Below are positions 17,351 to 26,806 of a stretch of 64,000 bases of DNA, in pieces; the stretch's first letter is position 1, and each line of letters starts with the position of its first letter. The position numbers and the translations under genes are program-made. The stretch is taken from the NCBI RefSeq assembly GCF_965228935.1, contig NZ_OZ245846.1, positions 1,488,001 to 1,552,000 of the forward strand, in the 5' to 3' direction. This stretch comes from Ulvibacterium sp965228935. GTDB taxonomy: Bacteria > Bacteroidota > Bacteroidia > Flavobacteriales > Flavobacteriaceae. Below the pieces are notes generated by a model. It saw nothing but the letters and a program-made list of their open reading frames with translations. It had not been told where the DNA came from and did not search any database.

Positions 17351-19465
17351 ATGGTGATGAAAAGAAAAATGAAAAATATTGTAGCCTTTTTGTTTACAAG
17401 TATCTTGGTTTTACTAGGTATACGCTGTAGTACCCATGTACCTCCCCCATTACCTGTTGAACCGGTACCCGATCAAAAGCAATTGGCCTGGCAGCAAATG
17501 GAATTTTATGGCTTCATCCATTTTGGTCTCAACACCTTTACGGATCAGGAATGGGGCTATGGCGACAAATCCCCGGAACTGTTCGACCCTTCTGAACTGG
17601 ATGCCCGGCAATGGGCCCGTGTGGCCAAGGAAGCGGGAATGAAAGGAATCATTATAACGGCCAAGCACCACGATGGTTTTTGCCTATGGCCTTCCCAATA
17701 CACCGAGTATTCCATAAAGAATTCACCATGGAAGGGGGGCAAGGGAGACGTGATTAAGGAGTTAGCGGCAGCGTGTAAAGAATACGGTTTAAAATTGGGG
17801 ATCTACACTTCACCTTGGGATCGTAGCCATGCCGATTACGGCAAACCAGAGTATATTGCGTATTTCAGGAATCAACTTGAGGAATTGCTTACCCAATATG
17901 GCGATGTTTTTGAGGTATGGTTCGATGGGGCCAATGGGGGTGACGGCCATTACGCAGGGGCCGATGAAACCAGAAGGGTGGACAAAAAAACCTATTATGA
18001 CTGGCCCAATACCATAAAAATGATACGGAAACTACAGCCAGAAGCCATTATCTGGAGTGATGCAGGCCCCGATGCCAGATGGGTGGGCAACGAACATGGT
18101 TTTGCGTACGATATTACATGGTCTCCCCTACAAAGGGATGAAGTCTATGGCGGAATGCCCGAATATGCCAGCGAGTATTCCATGGGCCAGGAAAATGGCA
18201 CACATTGGGTACCGGCGGAAGCCGATGTTTCCATTAGACCGGGATGGTTTTATCACCGGTCTGAAGATGATAAAGTGAAGTCCCTTGGGCACCTTATAGA
18301 TATCTATTACAAATCCATCGGCCAAAATGCTACGCTCTTGCTCAACCTGCCCGTGGATCAAAGGGGGTTGATCCATGAGAGGGATGTTGAACAACTACAA
18401 AAGTTTAAGGAACAGTTGGATTTGGACTTTGCCGATGACCTAGCGTTGCTAAAGGACGTAAAAGCCTCCCAAGTCCGTGATGGACATGAACAATATGGAG
18501 CGGCCAACTTGGTAGATGGAAAAAAGGAAACCTATTGGGCTACGGAGGATTCCATTACGACCGCTTCGGTGACCCTGGATTTTGGAGTACCCACCACTTT
18601 TAATCGCATACTTGTCCAAGAGCATATTCCCCTTGGACAACGAGTAGGGTCTTTTTTTGTAGAGGCTCTTGTCAATGGTCAGTGGAAGCCTTTGGGCACC
18701 TACGGTACCATTGGATTTAAAAGATTGCTACGGTTTAAAAAAACAACGGCCACCAAGATAAAGCTTACCATTACCCAAGCCAAGGCCTGTCCTGTACTTT
18801 CTAATCTAGGTGTATTCAATGCTCCCCTGATCGTTGAGGAACCGACCATTTCCCGAAACAAAGAAGGTATGGTCCGTATTAACAGTGCAGAAAAAGGGGT
18901 TACCTACTACTATACCATGGATGGCTCACCTCCTGATATCCACTCAAAAAAATATGAAGGATACTTTGAGGCACATACTCCTGTACAAATATCCGCTATG
19001 AGCTATGATTCAGTGACCCATAGAAAAAGTGACCCAAAAACCAAAAGATTCGATATAAGCAAAAAAACCTGGGCTATAAAAGGTATCGGAACGACCCAGC
19101 AGACCGTATTGCCCATAGACGATAATCAAAAGTCAAATTATACCCTCACCGAATATCAAAGGCAAAACGGTCTGGTCATTGATCTTGGCAAGAAAGAACT
19201 ATTAACGGGGTTTACCTATACACCGGACCAGGGCAGATTGCCTTCTGGCATCATTACCCATTATGGTTTTCACGCCAGTGATAATGGCCATAACTGGATC
19301 CTAATCCAAGAAGGGGAGTTTTCCAATGTCCTAAACAATCCCATTGAACAGAAGGTAATGTTCAATAAGCCAGTCAACGCAAGATTCATCAAATTAACAC
19401 CAAATAGGGTTAAGGAAAATGCAGAAAAAGCTGTGGTTGCCGAAATAGGGGTAATTACAAAATAG
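17351..19465 (+). CDS. GH29 alpha-L-fucosidase lipoprotein with discoidin-type domains
   Basis: The 704-residue enzyme begins with a lipoprotein signal (LVLLGIRC, Cys26). The GH29 barrel spans about 45-350: FYGFIHFGLNTFTDQEWGYG, AKHHDGFCLWPS (HH at 106-107) and the nucleophile Asp192 in VFEVWFDGANGG. Two F5/8 type C (discoidin, CBM32-like) regions follow, at about 380-490 and 600-704, separated by a chitobiase-C-terminal-like segment (VTYYYTMDGSPPDIHSKKYEG). It should release alpha-1,3 or alpha-1,4-linked L-fucose in the periplasm or at the surface by a retaining mechanism, complementing the GH95 enzyme. The first Met is at 17351; MKNIVAFLF at 17369 would leave a tidier signal peptide. It is divergent from the AraC regulator gene. 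Confidence 0.94.
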   Translation: MVMKRKMKNIVAFLFTSILVLLGIRCSTHVPPPLPVEPVPDQKQLAWQQMEFYGFIHFGLNTFTDQEWGYGDKSPELFDPSELDARQWARVAKEAGMKGIIITAKHHDGFCLWPSQYTEYSIKNSPWKGGKGDVIKELAAACKEYGLKLGIYTSPWDRSHADYGKPEYIAYFRNQLEELLTQYGDVFEVWFDGANGGDGHYAGADETRRVDKKTYYDWPNTIKMIRKLQPEAIIWSDAGPDARWVGNEHGFAYDITWSPLQRDEVYGGMPEYASEYSMGQENGTHWVPAEADVSIRPGWFYHRSEDDKVKSLGHLIDIYYKSIGQNATLLLNLPVDQRGLIHERDVEQLQKFKEQLDLDFADDLALLKDVKASQVRDGHEQYGAANLVDGKKETYWATEDSITTASVTLDFGVPTTFNRILVQEHIPLGQRVGSFFVEALVNGQWKPLGTYGTIGFKRLLRFKKTTATKIKLTITQAKACPVLSNLGVFNAPLIVEEPTISRNKEGMVRINSAEKGVTYYYTMDGSPPDIHSKKYEGYFEAHTPVQISAMSYDSVTHRKSDPKTKRFDISKKTWAIKGIGTTQQTVLPIDDNQKSNYTLTEYQRQNGLVIDLGKKELLTGFTYTPDQGRLPSGIITHYGFHASDNGHNWILIQEGEFSNVLNNPIEQKVMFNKPVNARFIKLTPNRVKENAEKAVVAEIGVITK

Positions 19466-19564
19466 ACGTTTCTTGTATCGAATAATACGAAGTGTGGTCT
19501 TGAGCAAAACCTCCATTTCCCTTATCCTTTGGTCTCGATATATACGGTGCTTAGCGAGGTGCCG

Positions 19565-20149
19565 TCACCTTCCCATAAGCTTTGCCACGTACTTTCCGAT
19601 AACGTCAAATTCCAGGTTCACTTTGGATCCCACTTCATAGGCATGAAATCGAGTGTTTTCATAGGTGTACGGTATTATGGCCACGCTAAAGGTATTTGTT
19701 CCGGAATCGACCACTGTTAAACTTACACCATCAATGGTTATGGATCCCTTTTCAATAGTTGGATTGTTGAGCGAAACATCATACTCAAATGAAAACATCC
19801 AGCTACCATCCTTTTCCTCAATAGAGGTACAGGTTCCCGTTTGATCTACATGGCCTTGAACAATATGGCCATCCAATCGGGATCCCAGAATCATGGCACG
19901 CTCCAGATTCACCGTATCACCAATATTTAAATCGCCAAGATTGGTCTTTTGAAGGGTCTCATCAATCGCAGTAACCATATAATGGCCCTCCCCTAAGGAA
20001 ACTACGGTGAGGCATACACCGTTATGGGCCATACTTTGATCTATCTGTAGCTCCTTGGCCACGGGTGAAGCTATGGTAATATGTAGGTTCCCCCCCTCCT
20101 TTTCCAAATGCGATATCTCGCCTAAGGATTCGATTATTCCTGTAAACAT
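19565..20149 (-). CDS. ribE: Riboflavin synthase, alpha subunit
   Basis: The 194-residue protein has the classic start MFTGIIESLGEI and two lumazine-binding repeats (about 1-95 and 96-190), including NGVCLTVVSLG and the second-domain copy IDGVSLTVVDSG. It dismutates two molecules of 6,7-dimethyl-8-ribityllumazine to riboflavin and the pyrimidinedione precursor in the cytosol. The gene is convergent with GH29 and divergent from pdxA, only 58 bp apart, marking the border where the accessory region gives way to core genes. Confidence 0.97.
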   Translation of the reverse strand: MFTGIIESLGEISHLEKEGGNLHITIASPVAKELQIDQSMAHNGVCLTVVSLGEGHYMVTAIDETLQKTNLGDLNIGDTVNLERAMILGSRLDGHIVQGHVDQTGTCTSIEEKDGSWMFSFEYDVSLNNPTIEKGSITIDGVSLTVVDSGTNTFSVAIIPYTYENTRFHAYEVGSKVNLEFDVIGKYVAKLMGR

Positions 20150-20207
20150 GTTCCGCTTAAATTAAGTAATTTTGTGCGATAAATTTAGGGATAAAGCCAA
20201 AGATAAT

Positions 20208-21254
20208 ATGCAGGAAGATCGAAAAATACGACTAGGAATTTCAGTAGGGGACCTCAACGGAATTGGATGCGAGGTCGTTCTTAAAACCTTTGAGGATTCC
20301 CGTATGTTGGATTTCTGTACGCCTGTAATCTTTGCTTCCAATAAGACCATTTCCTTCCAGAAAAATGAATTGGGCATTGCTATTAAATATCACGGTATTC
20401 ATGAAGCTTCCAAAACTATTGACGGCAAGATCAATGTAGTGAATGTTTGGAAGGAAATACCCAAAATCGAATTTGGAAAGGAGACCCAAGAAGCGGGCAA
20501 ATATGCCTTAAAATCCTTGCGTGCTGCGGTAGGGGCGCTAAAAGAGGAAAATATTGACGTCCTGGTGACCGCTCCGATCAACAAAAATAACATTCAATCG
20601 GAAGACTTTAAATTTCCGGGACATACGGATTATCTAGCCCAGGAATTGGAAGGTGAAAGTCTCATGTTTATGGTTACGGATACGTTAAAAGTGGGATTGC
20701 TTACCGATCATGTTGCCGTAAAGGACGCCCCCGCTGCCATAAACCCTATCTTGGTCCGGACCAAAGTGCGTACGATCGAAAAATCCTTACGGATGGATTT
20801 TGGGATTCGGAGGCCAAAAATTGCCCTTTTGGGCATTAACCCCCATAGCGGAGACAATGGCGTTATCGGAAAGGAAGACGATGAAGTGCTAAAGCCCGTT
20901 ATACAGGAAATGTCGGATGCCGGACATCTGGTCTTTGGGCCATATTCCGCGGATAGTTTTTTTGGCTCGGATTCCTATAATAACTTTGATGCCGTTTTGG
21001 CGGCCTATCACGATCAGGGATTGATCCCTTTCAAGACGCTGTCCTTTGGCAAAGGGGTCAATTATACCGCAGGTCTTTCAAAAGTCCGTACATCCCCAGA
21101 TCATGGTACGGCCTATGAGATTGCCGGAAAAGGTAAGGCGGACCACAGCTCCTTCAAGGAGGCGGTATTTATGGCCTTGCATATTTTTAGGAATAGAATG
21201 GAATTCGAGGGACTCAACGAGAACCCATTGCAAAAACAAAAGGTTAGACGCTAA
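20208..21254 (+). CDS. pdxA: 4-hydroxythreonine-4-phosphate dehydrogenase
   Basis: This PdxA-family protein (348 residues from the start chosen) oxidises 4-phospho-hydroxythreonine in pyridoxal phosphate synthesis. Typical blocks are IRLGISVGDLNGIG, VTAPINK, FPGHTDYLAQEL (metal-binding His), NPHSGDNG, and AAYHDQGLIPFKTLSFGKGVN with further metal-binding His residues. The ATG at 20208 is preferred over a TTG at 20172 because MQEDRKIRLGISVGD matches the family's usual length. TAATTTTG at 20167-20174 could be the -7 box of its promoter. Divergent from ribE. Confidence 0.96.
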   Translation: MQEDRKIRLGISVGDLNGIGCEVVLKTFEDSRMLDFCTPVIFASNKTISFQKNELGIAIKYHGIHEASKTIDGKINVVNVWKEIPKIEFGKETQEAGKYALKSLRAAVGALKEENIDVLVTAPINKNNIQSEDFKFPGHTDYLAQELEGESLMFMVTDTLKVGLLTDHVAVKDAPAAINPILVRTKVRTIEKSLRMDFGIRRPKIALLGINPHSGDNGVIGKEDDEVLKPVIQEMSDAGHLVFGPYSADSFFGSDSYNNFDAVLAAYHDQGLIPFKTLSFGKGVNYTAGLSKVRTSPDHGTAYEIAGKGKADHSSFKEAVFMALHIFRNRMEFEGLNENPLQKQKVRR

Positions 21255-21316
21255 ATGGGCAATTTTTCAATAAGCTTTATAATGTATTGATGCCCTGAAC
21301 ATTTGGCCTTCCACTA

Positions 21317-21346
21317 TTGGCTTTTATTAAAATAATAGTATCTTTG
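21317..21346 (+). promoter_or_regulatory. Promoter of yceD-rpmF
   Basis: TTGG at 21317-21320 and TATCTTTG at 21339-21346, 18 bases apart, followed by CACC. This fits the Bacteroidota housekeeping consensus TTTG / TAnnTTTG. The yceD start follows about 65 bases later. Confidence 0.6.
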
Positions 21347-21413
21347 CACCCGCCAGAATGGAAACGTTTTGGTTCCATGTTGAGGGCGTAGGTCAAAAAT
21401 AAGTGTTGGTACG

Positions 21414-21944
21414 ATGAAGCATAAGGAATATAGTATTCCTTTCTCGGGATTGAAGCAAGGAAAACACGAGTTCACCTATACCATTGATAATACGTTCTTT
21501 GATTCCTTTGGGTATGAAGAATTCAATGAAGCCCAGATAGATTTCTTGGCGGAACTGAACAAAATGAGTACTATGCTTGAACTACGATTAAAAGGCAATG
21601 GCATAGTAAATGTGGATTGCGACTTAACAAGTGAACCTTATGACCAATCTATTTCCGCCCAATTGGAATTGGTGGTCAAGTTCGGAGAGGATTTCAATGA
21701 TGAGGACGATGAAATATTGATTATTCCCCACGGGGAGCATCAGATCAATATAGCACAGTACGCCTACGAAATGCTGGTGCTGGCCGTTCCGCAAAAACGC
21801 ATACATCCAGGAGTCCTGGATGGAACCCTAAAATCCGATACGCTGGATAGGCTAAAGGAACTACAACCTAAAGAGATTAAGGAGAACTCTGAAAAAAATG
21901 ACCCGCGTTGGGATGCATTAAAACAGTTTTTAACGGATAAATAA
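21414..21944 (+). CDS. yceD: YceD/DUF177-family protein
   Basis: The 176-residue protein is a DUF177 (YceD) member: IPFSGLKQGKHEFTYTID at the start, then LRLKGNGIVNVDCDLTSEPYDQSI, which resembles the family's core region, and DEILIIPHGEHQINIAQYAYE. YceD proteins nearly always precede rpmF and are linked to 23S rRNA processing or stability; the exact activity is not established here. The stop is 8 bp before rpmF, so both come from one transcript starting at the promoter near 21340. Confidence 0.92.
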   Translation: MKHKEYSIPFSGLKQGKHEFTYTIDNTFFDSFGYEEFNEAQIDFLAELNKMSTMLELRLKGNGIVNVDCDLTSEPYDQSISAQLELVVKFGEDFNDEDDEILIIPHGEHQINIAQYAYEMLVLAVPQKRIHPGVLDGTLKSDTLDRLKELQPKEIKENSEKNDPRWDALKQFLTDK

Positions 21945-21952
21945 GATATAAA

Positions 21953-22150
21953 ATGGCACATCCTAAAAGAAAAATATCCCGAACTAGAAGGGATAAGAGA
22001 AGAACCCATTATAAAGCCGTTGCCCCTACCTTGGCCACGGATCCCACAACAGGGGAAATGCATCTGTACCACAGGGCGCACTGGCATGAAGGCAAATTGT
22101 ATTATAAGGGTCAGGTCCTCATTGATAAGACCGAGGAAGCAGAGGCTTAA
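21953..22150 (+). CDS. rpmF: 50S ribosomal protein L32
   Basis: The 65-residue sequence begins MAHPKRKISRTRRDKRRTH, the usual L32 start, and continues HLYHRAHWHEGKLYYKGQ. It has no cysteine, so the zinc ribbon found in many L32 proteins is absent; this is common in flavobacteria. Translationally tied to yceD upstream. A strong terminator follows 27 bp after the stop, separating it from fabH. Confidence 0.97.
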   Translation: MAHPKRKISRTRRDKRRTHYKAVAPTLATDPTTGEMHLYHRAHWHEGKLYYKGQVLIDKTEEAEA

Positions 22151-22176
22151 GAAAAACAGCTATACTATCTTGAACT

Positions 22177-22203
22177 CCTGTCCTTGTTGGGACAGGTTTT
22201 TTT
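22177..22203 (+). terminator. Rho-independent terminator after rpmF
   Basis: Stem CCTGTCC (22177-22183) pairs with GGACAGG (22190-22196) around a TTGTTG loop, followed by seven T residues. Confidence 0.85.
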
Positions 22204-22433
22204 GTAGATGCATGTTTTTAAAGGTGAAAATAGCATTTGGTCAAAGGCGAACAACGACCTCTAGGATTACTTCAAACACCCTAGTGCTAGGGACTAAGTA
22301 CGATTAAGACCGAAACACATAATTTTCAAATTCTCTAAATCCCTTTAATTTTCAAAAAAGTCGCAGAAAATCAGTATTTTTCACGAATTTTGATGCATTT
22401 TAGAAGGTTTTTTGATGCAAAATCAACTTTAGG

Positions 22434-23429
22434 ATGGGTAAATTAACGGCAGCCATTACGGCTGTAGGAGCTTACGTTCCAAACTTTGTGTTGACCAATA
22501 AAATGCTGGAAGGCATGGTAGAGACCAACGATGAATGGATAGTTACCAGAACCGGCATCAAGGAAAGAAGAATATTGAAACCGGAGGAAGGCGAAGGATC
22601 ATCCTATCTGGCCATCAAGGCAGCAAAAAATCTTTTGGAAAAAAGGAAAATAGATTCTAAGGAAATTGATTTGATCATGGTCGCCACCGCCACTCCGGAT
22701 AGTTTGGTTGCCTCTACCGCCGCCTTTGTTGCCTCGGAAATCGGGGCTACCAATGCCTTTGCCTATGATCTATTGGCAGCCTGTTCCAGTTTTCTGTTCG
22801 GGATGTCTACGGCGGCAAGCTATATCCAATCCGGTAGGTACAAAAAGGTTTTGTTGATAGGGGCGGATAAAATGTCGTCGATCATTGATTATACGGATAG
22901 AACTACCTGTATTATTTTTGGAGATGGGGCAGGGGCCGTTCTTTTTGAGCCGAATACGGAAAATCTCGGACTACAGGATGAGTATCTTAGGGCGGATGGT
23001 TCCGGAAGACAATTTTTAGGGATGGATGCGGGAGGTTCATTACTGCCTGCTTCGGAGGAAACGGTTAGGGATCGGAAGCATTATATTTATCAAGATGGAA
23101 AAACGGTCTTTAAATTTGCGGTCTCCAACATGGCCGATGTGGCCGTAAAAATCATGGAACGGAATAATCTGACCCATAACGATGTGTCATGGTTGGTTCC
23201 TCATCAGGCCAATAAACGGATTATCAATGCAACGGCTAAAAGAATGGGTCTGGACGATTCCAAGGTGATGATAAACATACAACGTTATGGCAATACCACC
23301 GCTGCCACCCTTCCACTTCTGTTGCGGGATTATGAGGATCAACTAAAAAAGGGCGATAATCTGATTTTCGCCGCTTTTGGCGGAGGCTTCACTTGGGGAT
23401 CCATTTATTTAAAGTGGGCCTATAACTAA
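22434..23429 (+). CDS. fabH: 3-oxoacyl-ACP synthase III (KASIII)
   Basis: The 331-residue enzyme starts fatty-acid synthesis by condensing acyl-CoA with malonyl-ACP. The catalytic triad is visible: Cys117 (LLAACSSFLFG), His in WLVPHQANKRI and Asn in QRYGNTTAATLPLLL. The terminal GGGFTWGSIYLKW is typical. It begins the fabH-accB-accC run, with accB 20 bp downstream. The 283 bp before it contain the rpmF terminator and no gene; its own promoter must lie there, though no clean -33/-7 pair stands out. Confidence 0.97.
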   Translation: MGKLTAAITAVGAYVPNFVLTNKMLEGMVETNDEWIVTRTGIKERRILKPEEGEGSSYLAIKAAKNLLEKRKIDSKEIDLIMVATATPDSLVASTAAFVASEIGATNAFAYDLLAACSSFLFGMSTAASYIQSGRYKKVLLIGADKMSSIIDYTDRTTCIIFGDGAGAVLFEPNTENLGLQDEYLRADGSGRQFLGMDAGGSLLPASEETVRDRKHYIYQDGKTVFKFAVSNMADVAVKIMERNNLTHNDVSWLVPHQANKRIINATAKRMGLDDSKVMINIQRYGNTTAATLPLLLRDYEDQLKKGDNLIFAAFGGGFTWGSIYLKWAYN

Positions 23430-23449
23430 AACTAAAAAACTGAAATGTA

Positions 23450-23941
23450 ATGGATATCAAGGAAATTCAAAGCCTAATCAAATTCGTGGCAAAATCCGGT
23501 GCCAGCGAAGTAAAACTTGAGACGGACGATATTAAAATCACCATTCGCACCGGAACCGTCGGACCTGGAACGGATACAACGTATGTACAACAAATTCCCG
23601 TTCCACAGACTCCAATGGCACCCATTCCCCAAGCTCCTCCGGAAACCCCTGCTCCGTCCCCGGAAGCAAACACTAGCGAGACCCCGGAAGAAGATGCCAA
23701 ATACATCACCATTAAATCGCCTATTATCGGAACTTTTTATAGGAAACCCTCACCGGACAAACCGGCATTTGTAGAGGTAGGCAGTAGCATCTCAAAAGGG
23801 GATGTTCTCTGTGTTATAGAGGCAATGAAACTCTTTAATGACATAGAATCCGAAGTATCCGGTAAAATTGTAAAGGTTTTGGTTGAGGATTCCTCACCGG
23901 TAGAATTTGATCAACCCTTGTTTTTGGTAGATCCATCCTAG
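23450..23941 (+). CDS. accB: Acetyl-CoA carboxylase biotin carboxyl carrier protein
   Basis: This 163-residue BCCP has an N-terminal helix (MDIKEIQSLIKFVAKSGASE), a long Pro/Ala-rich linker (about 45-80), and the C-terminal biotinyl domain with the biotinylation motif EAMKLFNDI. It carries CO2 between biotin carboxylase and the carboxyltransferase. 20 bp after fabH and 79 bp before accC, the classic order. Confidence 0.97.
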   Translation: MDIKEIQSLIKFVAKSGASEVKLETDDIKITIRTGTVGPGTDTTYVQQIPVPQTPMAPIPQAPPETPAPSPEANTSETPEEDAKYITIKSPIIGTFYRKPSPDKPAFVEVGSSISKGDVLCVIEAMKLFNDIESEVSGKIVKVLVEDSSPVEFDQPLFLVDPS

Positions 23942-24020
23942 GTTAAATCACAATACCCAAACTCTAAAGGCCAAAATCTTTTTGGAACTTGGAATTTGAG
24001 ATTTGAAATTTTAAGGTATT

Positions 24021-25373
24021 ATGTTCAAGAAAGTATTGATTGCAAACAGGGGGGAAATCGCCCTTAGGATTATCCGGACATGTAAAGAAATGGGGATCAA
24101 GACCGTTGCGGTCTATTCCAAGGCGGATGAGGAAAGTCTACATGTTAGATTCGCGGACGAGGCAGTCTGTATCGGTCCCGCTCCCAGTAGTGAATCCTAT
24201 CTAAAAATCCCCAATATCATTGCCGCCGCGGAGATTACCAATGCGGATGCCATTCACCCCGGATATGGATTCCTGTCCGAGAATTCAAAATTTTCAAAAA
24301 TATGTGCTGAACATGAGATAAAATTTATAGGTGCTTCCGGGGAACAGATCGATCAAATGGGGGATAAGGCAACGGCAAAGGCAACGATGAAGAAAGCTGG
24401 GGTACCTACCATTCCGGGATCCGATGGACTTTTAAAGGATGTTGCCGATGCCAAAAAGACGGCCAAAAAGATGGGTTACCCCGTTATGATCAAGGCCACC
24501 GCAGGTGGCGGGGGCAAGGGAATGCGTGCCATCTGGTCCGAGGATCAAATGGAAAGCAACTTTGAAAGCGCCGTTAAAGAAGCTACCGCCGCCTTTGGCA
24601 ATGGGGGCATGTACATGGAAAAATTTATTGAGGAGCCCCGCCATATTGAAATACAGGTAGTGGGGGATCAATATGGGAAGGCATGCCACCTTTCCGAAAG
24701 GGACTGCTCTATTCAACGCCGTCATCAAAAATTGACCGAAGAAACCCCTTCACCTTTTATGACGGATAAACTAAGGGATGAAATGGGGAAGGCCGCCATA
24801 AAGGCCGCAGAATTTATTAAATATGAAGGTGCCGGCACTATAGAATTTTTAGTGGATAAACATCGCAACTTCTATTTTATGGAGATGAATACCCGTATAC
24901 AAGTGGAGCACCCCATAACGGAGCAGGTCGTGGACTATGATTTAATACGGGAACAGATTTTGGTAGCTGGGGGCGTGCCTATTTCAGGGAAAAACTATAT
25001 CCCAAAGCTACATTCCATAGAATGTCGCATCAATGCCGAAGACCCTTATAATGATTTTAGACCTTCTCCCGGGAGAATAACCACCTTGCACACCCCGGGG
25101 GGTCATGGGGTAAGAATGGACACCCATGTGTACAGCGGTTATGTGATCCCGCCGAACTACGACTCCATGATCGCCAAGTTGATCACCACGGCGCAAACAC
25201 GCGAAGAAGCGATTAACAAAATGAAACGTGCCTTGGATGAATTTGTGATAGAAGGCATCAAGACTACCATTCCGTTTCATAGACAACTCATGGAACATCC
25301 CGATTATTTGGCGGGGAATTATACCACCAAGTTTATGGAAGATTTTGAGATGGAACCACAGCTTGAAGAATGA
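24021..25373 (+). CDS. accC: Acetyl-CoA carboxylase, biotin carboxylase subunit
   Basis: The 450-residue protein begins MFKKVLIANRGEIALRIIR, and contains the ATP-grasp glycine-rich loop IKATAGGGGKGMR, the RRHQKLTEETPSP segment and FYFMEMNTRIQVEHP with catalytic Glu and Asn residues. It carboxylates biotin on AccB with ATP and bicarbonate, the first step of malonyl-CoA formation. It is the last core gene of this cluster; a FAD oxidoreductase starts 38 bp later on the same strand and may share the transcript. Confidence 0.97.
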   Translation: MFKKVLIANRGEIALRIIRTCKEMGIKTVAVYSKADEESLHVRFADEAVCIGPAPSSESYLKIPNIIAAAEITNADAIHPGYGFLSENSKFSKICAEHEIKFIGASGEQIDQMGDKATAKATMKKAGVPTIPGSDGLLKDVADAKKTAKKMGYPVMIKATAGGGGKGMRAIWSEDQMESNFESAVKEATAAFGNGGMYMEKFIEEPRHIEIQVVGDQYGKACHLSERDCSIQRRHQKLTEETPSPFMTDKLRDEMGKAAIKAAEFIKYEGAGTIEFLVDKHRNFYFMEMNTRIQVEHPITEQVVDYDLIREQILVAGGVPISGKNYIPKLHSIECRINAEDPYNDFRPSPGRITTLHTPGGHGVRMDTHVYSGYVIPPNYDSMIAKLITTAQTREEAINKMKRALDEFVIEGIKTTIPFHRQLMEHPDYLAGNYTTKFMEDFEMEPQLEE

Positions 25374-25411
25374 GCGGACGAGACCTTGTAAGGTCTTACT
25401 AATTCCGGATA

Positions 25412-26524
25412 ATGAACCTCAGCTATTGGGAATATAAGACATGGTTGTCCAACATAGACTTTGCAATTGTAGGCAGTGGAATAGTTGGGCTTAGTTGTGC
25501 GCTTCGATTAAGGGATGCCCATCCCAAATCCAAAATAGTAGTTCTGGAAAGAGGTGTTCTGCCTCAGGGTGCCAGTACCAAAAATGCCGGTTTTGCCTGC
25601 TTTGGAAGTATTTCCGAAATTTTGGCCGATCTGAATTCCTATGCGCAGGAAAAAGTATTTCGTCTTGTAGAGCAAAGATGGGAAGGAATACAATTGCTTC
25701 GAAGTGTTTTAGGGGACGAACAAATCGATTTTCGACAAAACGGGAGTTACGAACTTTTTTTGGAGGAACAGACAGCGCTTTACGAGAATTGCCTCGATCG
25801 TATGGCGGGAATCAATCATCTTTTAAAACCGATATTTGGAGCCGAACCCTTTAGTTTGCATCCCAATTCCTTTCATTTCAAAAGTATAAAGGAGCGCTAT
25901 ATCGCACATACCTTTGAAGGACAATTAGATACCGGCAAGATGATGATGGCCCTACTTCAATTGGCACAGCAAAAAGGTATTATTGTTTTGAATTCGATAA
26001 CCGTCAATGATTTTATGGAGAATCAGGGAAGTATATCGGTACAAACCGATGCTTTTGAATGCAGGGCCCAAAAGTTGCTTATAGCCACCAATGGATTTGC
26101 ATCCCAATTATTGAACGAAGACGTAAGACCTGCGCGAGCTCAAGTAGTGATTACCAAACCTCTACAAAACCTAGGGATCAGAGGTACATTTCATCTGGAT
26201 GAAGGGTACTATTATTTTCGGAATATTGACGATCGGATACTACTGGGAGGGGGTAGAAACCTTGATTTTGAAGGGGAGGAAACAGTTGTTTTCGGTCAAA
26301 CCGAATTGATTCAAAACCGACTGGAAGAACTGCTGGAACGGGTCATTCTCCCCAATACCAACTTTGAAATTGATCGAAGATGGAGCGGGATTATGGGGGT
26401 AGGGAAGGAAAAGAGTCCTATTATAAAACAGGTTTCGGAGAATGTGTATGGTGCCATTCGCTTAGGGGGCATGGGGGTCGCGATCGGCAGTTTGACCGGG
26501 AGGAAGTTGGCAGACCTCATTTAG
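25412..26524 (+). CDS. FAD-dependent oxidoreductase (D-amino-acid oxidase/GlpO fold)
   Basis: The 370-residue protein belongs to the DAO superfamily: dinucleotide-binding FAIVGSGIVGLSCALRL at 18-34, VVLERG, STKNAGFACFGS, and a C-terminal YGAIRLGGMGVAIGS flavin segment. FYF-rich substrate-domain strands such as YYYFRNIDDRILLGGGR are typical of glycine/sarcosine-type oxidases. The substrate cannot be read from the sequence. It begins 38 bp after accC, so it may be co-transcribed with the fatty-acid genes, without an obvious functional tie. A weak AGACCTT/AAGGTCT hairpin lies between the two. Confidence 0.88.
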   Translation: MNLSYWEYKTWLSNIDFAIVGSGIVGLSCALRLRDAHPKSKIVVLERGVLPQGASTKNAGFACFGSISEILADLNSYAQEKVFRLVEQRWEGIQLLRSVLGDEQIDFRQNGSYELFLEEQTALYENCLDRMAGINHLLKPIFGAEPFSLHPNSFHFKSIKERYIAHTFEGQLDTGKMMMALLQLAQQKGIIVLNSITVNDFMENQGSISVQTDAFECRAQKLLIATNGFASQLLNEDVRPARAQVVITKPLQNLGIRGTFHLDEGYYYFRNIDDRILLGGGRNLDFEGEETVVFGQTELIQNRLEELLERVILPNTNFEIDRRWSGIMGVGKEKSPIIKQVSENVYGAIRLGGMGVAIGSLTGRKLADLI

Positions 26525-26806
26525 AGGTGGCGCTTCACGAGCCATGTCAAAGTGTAATATCTATAATATTGAAATACCGGAATAAAGCACTTAGTTTTTT
26601 CTGTACAAGTAATATTTTCTTCCTATATTGGTAGACTTACTTTTTCATTAGCTTCCCCAGAGCTTAATCCACATTTTTTATGGACTAAACCCCCATATCC
26701 TCCACCATAGGGTATACGAACTATTTGCTTTGGTAGATATCCATTTGGTTCGATTTATTGATTATCGAACGGGTAACGGTTAGTAGTGTACTAAAACGGT
26801 GATTTT

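Noticed and set aside
25376..25400. Terminator after accC
   Set aside because: The AGACCTT/AAGGTCT hairpin is short and followed by only scattered T residues, so I did not call it.
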